A stretch of DNA of 64,000 nucleotides from Xanthomonas rydalmerensis (GTDB lineage: Bacteria; Pseudomonadota; Gammaproteobacteria; Xanthomonadales; Xanthomonadaceae). The position numbers were made by a program, and so were the translations under genes. Location of the stretch: assembly GCF_033170385.1 (NCBI RefSeq), contig NZ_CP126170.1, positions 1,574,001-1,638,000 on the forward strand, read 5' to 3'. The stretch's first letter is position 1. The number at the start of each line of letters is the position of its first letter. Positions 62,481 through 64,000 of the stretch are shown piece by piece. The notes beneath the pieces are model-generated. The model was not told where the DNA came from. It did no database searches and saw only the letters and a list, made by a program, of their open reading frames with translations.

Positions 62481-62549
62481 GTAGCAGCGGCTTTTAGCCG
62501 CGACCGGGCTTTCCCGGTAACGCCCGGTCGCGGCTGAAGCCGCTCCTAC
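62481..62549. repeat. REP/BIME GTAG element, copy 3 in window
   Basis: GTAGCAGCGGCTTTTAGCCG ... GCGGCTGAAGCCGCTCCTAC. Together with copy 2 and the two A units it makes an A-B-A-B array in the 710-bp gene-free interval 61871-62580, which holds nothing else recognisable. Confidence 0.8.
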
Positions 62550-62580
62550 AGCTGAAGGCGCGCGCGGGACGCTACGCGCG

Positions 62581-63033
62581 CTAGAAATTACGGGTGAAGC
62601 GCACCGTGCCGGCGCCGTCGGCGCTGCGGACCTTCACCACGAAGCGCAGCTGATCGTGGGCGCTGCTGCGCACCGTACCGACGTAGTCGGTGTAGGCATC
62701 GGTGCGGACCGCGCGCAGCGCCACCGGCTGGCGTTGTCCGCTGAGGTCGGTCGCCACCACGTCGACCGTGCCGACCGCCGGCGTTTCCTCACCGCCGTGC
62801 AGAGTGCGCAGCGCGATCATCACCAGCGCAGTGTCGGCCTCGCGGGCGATGCCGTAGCGATGCGCCACGTCCTCGCTCATCGCCAGCGTGGGCAAGGCGT
62901 TGTAGTGCACGCGCAGTGCGCCGAAATCGGCCTGCGCCGGCGTGGCGGCGAGCAGTGTCGCCGGACGTGGGCTGTCCTGGTCCGAGCAGGCGGCCAGGGC
63001 CAGGCACAGCAGCGCAGCGGGCAGGACACGCAT
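62581..63033 (-). CDS. DUF4426 lipoprotein
   Basis: Predicted lipoprotein of 150 residues. Signal with lipobox LAAC (Cys16) and then a DUF4426-like domain: VHYNALPTLAMSEDVAHRYG, ALVMIALRTLHGG and the C-terminal RFVVKVRSADGAGTVRFTRN. Function unknown; in relatives the gene often lies by proC, as here (proC upstream on the same strand, 140 bp away). Start at 63033. Confidence 0.88.
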   Translation of the reverse strand: MRVLPAALLCLALAACSDQDSPRPATLLAATPAQADFGALRVHYNALPTLAMSEDVAHRYGIAREADTALVMIALRTLHGGEETPAVGTVDVVATDLSGQRQPVALRAVRTDAYTDYVGTVRSSAHDQLRFVVKVRSADGAGTVRFTRNF

Positions 63034-63173
63034 CGGCGTTCTCCGGGTTGGAGTGGCTAACACATCGTCGCGCGCAGTCGCCAGGTGGGCGCGGACGGCG
63101 CGGAGGAACTGCAGTGTACGCGTGGTGGATGAGGATTCCGGGCGCCGTCCGCGCCGCCTGGTGTTCGCTGCGC

Positions 63174-64000
63174 TCAGTCGTCGTTGGCGGCGGACAGGGC
63201 ACGGCCGCGTTCCGCCGCCGCGGCGATCGCGGCCGCGGTCAGCGCCTCGAAGCCGCCGCGCTGGAAGGTCTCGATCGCGGCCTGGGTGGTGCCGTTGGGG
63301 GAGGTCACCCGGCGGCGCAGTTCGCTCGGCGCCTCGCCGGACTCGGTGAGCATGCGCGCCGCGCCGAGCACGGTCTGCAGGGTCAGGGTGCGCGCGGTGT
63401 CGGCGGGCAGGCCCTGGGCGATGCCGGCCGCTTCCATCGCCTCGGCGAGCAGGAAGACATAGGCGGGGCCGCTGCCGGACACGGCGGTGACCGCATCGAT
63501 CAGCGCCTCGTCCGCGACCCACACGGTGACCCCGGCGGCGGCCAGCACGTGCTCGGCATGGGCGCGCTGCGCGGCGTCGACACCGGCGCTGGCGAATAGG
63601 CCGGTGACGCCGGCACCGAGCAGGGCAGGGGTGTTGGGCATCGCGCGCACCAGGGCGTGGCCGCCGCCGAGCCAGCGGTCCAGTTGCGCGGTGGTGATGC
63701 CGGCGGCGATGGACACCAGCAGCGGCCGCTGCGCCTGCGCCAGCGCGGCCAGTTCGGTGCAAACCCCGCGCAGCACCTGCGGCTTGACCGCGAACATCCA
63801 CAGCGCGGCGCCGTCGGCGGCCTCGGCCGCGCTGGCGACGGCGTGGACGGCGTAGTCGGCGACCAGGGCCTCGCGCAGCGCCGCCACCGGCTCGGCCACA
63901 CGGATGCGGCGCGGGTCGGCACCCTGCCGGACCAGGCCGGCGATCAGGCTGCGCGCCATGTTGCCGCCGCCGATGAAGGCGATGTCGGCGGCGTGGGAAT
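63174..64000 (-). CDS. proC: Pyrroline-5-carboxylate reductase, 5'-truncated by window edge
   Basis: Last step of proline synthesis: NAD(P)H reduction of pyrroline-5-carboxylate. Visible motifs are the Rossmann FIGGGNMARSLIAGL (reading from the window edge), FAVKPQVL, VRAMPNTPALLGAG and DAVTAVSGSGPAYVFLLAEA followed by RRRVTSPNGTTQAAIE. The codon for an ATG occurs at 63959, but the frame continues upstream as SHAADIAFIGGGN to base 64000, so the true start is outside. At least 274 residues are present. Confidence 0.95.
   Translation of the reverse strand, partial: SHAADIAFIGGGNMARSLIAGLVRQGADPRRIRVAEPVAALREALVADYAVHAVASAAEAADGAALWMFAVKPQVLRGVCTELAALAQAQRPLLVSIAAGITTAQLDRWLGGGHALVRAMPNTPALLGAGVTGLFASAGVDAAQRAHAEHVLAAAGVTVWVADEALIDAVTAVSGSGPAYVFLLAEAMEAAGIAQGLPADTARTLTLQTVLGAARMLTESGEAPSELRRRVTSPNGTTQAAIETFQRGGFEALTAAAIAAAAERGRALSAANDD

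Overview
The window is GC-rich (about 70%) chromosomal DNA of a xanthomonad, most likely Xanthomonas. The evidence is the gene repertoire (TonB-dependent receptor, MetX-type acyltransferase with metB and hom behind a SAM-I riboswitch, GH18 chitinase with NagR-like boxes, propeller sensor kinases), very dense packing with ATGA/GTGA stop-start overlaps, and dispersed GTAGGAGCGGCTTTAGCCGC hairpin repeats. I see no rRNA, tRNA, CRISPR array, insertion sequence or prophage. Species cannot be fixed from the sequence alone; the start (MFS protein) and end (proC) genes are cut by the window edges.

Layout. 1-1.4 kb: MFS carrier tail and a DUF1304 membrane protein. 1.4-6.1 kb: a DUF4442 thioesterase-like gene broken by one stop codon, then a fatty-acid module in which a TetR regulator diverges from an alpha/beta hydrolase-fadE operon through a promoter carrying palindromic operators. 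6.2-10.2 kb: a TonB-dependent receptor next to a small protein that looks like a detached piece of such a barrel. 10.3-16.8 kb: hslO, mtgA, a three-unit repeat, a GT2 glycosyltransferase, a CBS protein, an AsmA protein and a hemolysin-III protein. 16.9-19.6 kb: prfC and a secreted M23 peptidase. 19.6-23.2 kb: promoter, SAM-I riboswitch and the metX-metB-hom operon. 23.3-26.8 kb: chitinase and a lipase-like hydrolase. 26.9-41.1 kb: three giant beta-propeller sensors (one diguanylate cyclase, two tandem hybrid histidine kinases), broken by sdaA, a glutaredoxin-like gene and a yceI-cybB-yceI operon.

41.3-44.8 kb: DHA2 efflux pump, azoreductase and divergent LysR regulator. 44.8-46.2 kb: hemE with a WGR-domain gene. 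46.2-56.4 kb: an accessory-looking block (GlxA regulator, isochorismatase-cupin pair, complete RND tripartite efflux operon, esterase with divergent AraC regulator). 56.5-59.8 kb: aroK-aroB, pdxH and a BtuF-like binding protein. 59.9-61.9 kb: an MFS pump divergent from soxR with a SoxR box between. 61.9-62.6 kb: a duplicated array of two REP families. 62.6-64 kb: DUF4426 lipoprotein and proC.

Coherent units are: sensing and breakdown of an acyl compound (TetR/hydrolase/FadE), methionine synthesis under riboswitch control, chitin use, redox/quinone handling (YceI-b561-YceI), redox-drug export (SoxR/MFS), and a large extracytoplasmic sensing block. The strongest leads are the operator architecture at 5.4 kb, the NagR-like boxes upstream of the chitinase, the propeller-sensor triad, the receptor/half-barrel pair, and the repeat array at 62 kb.
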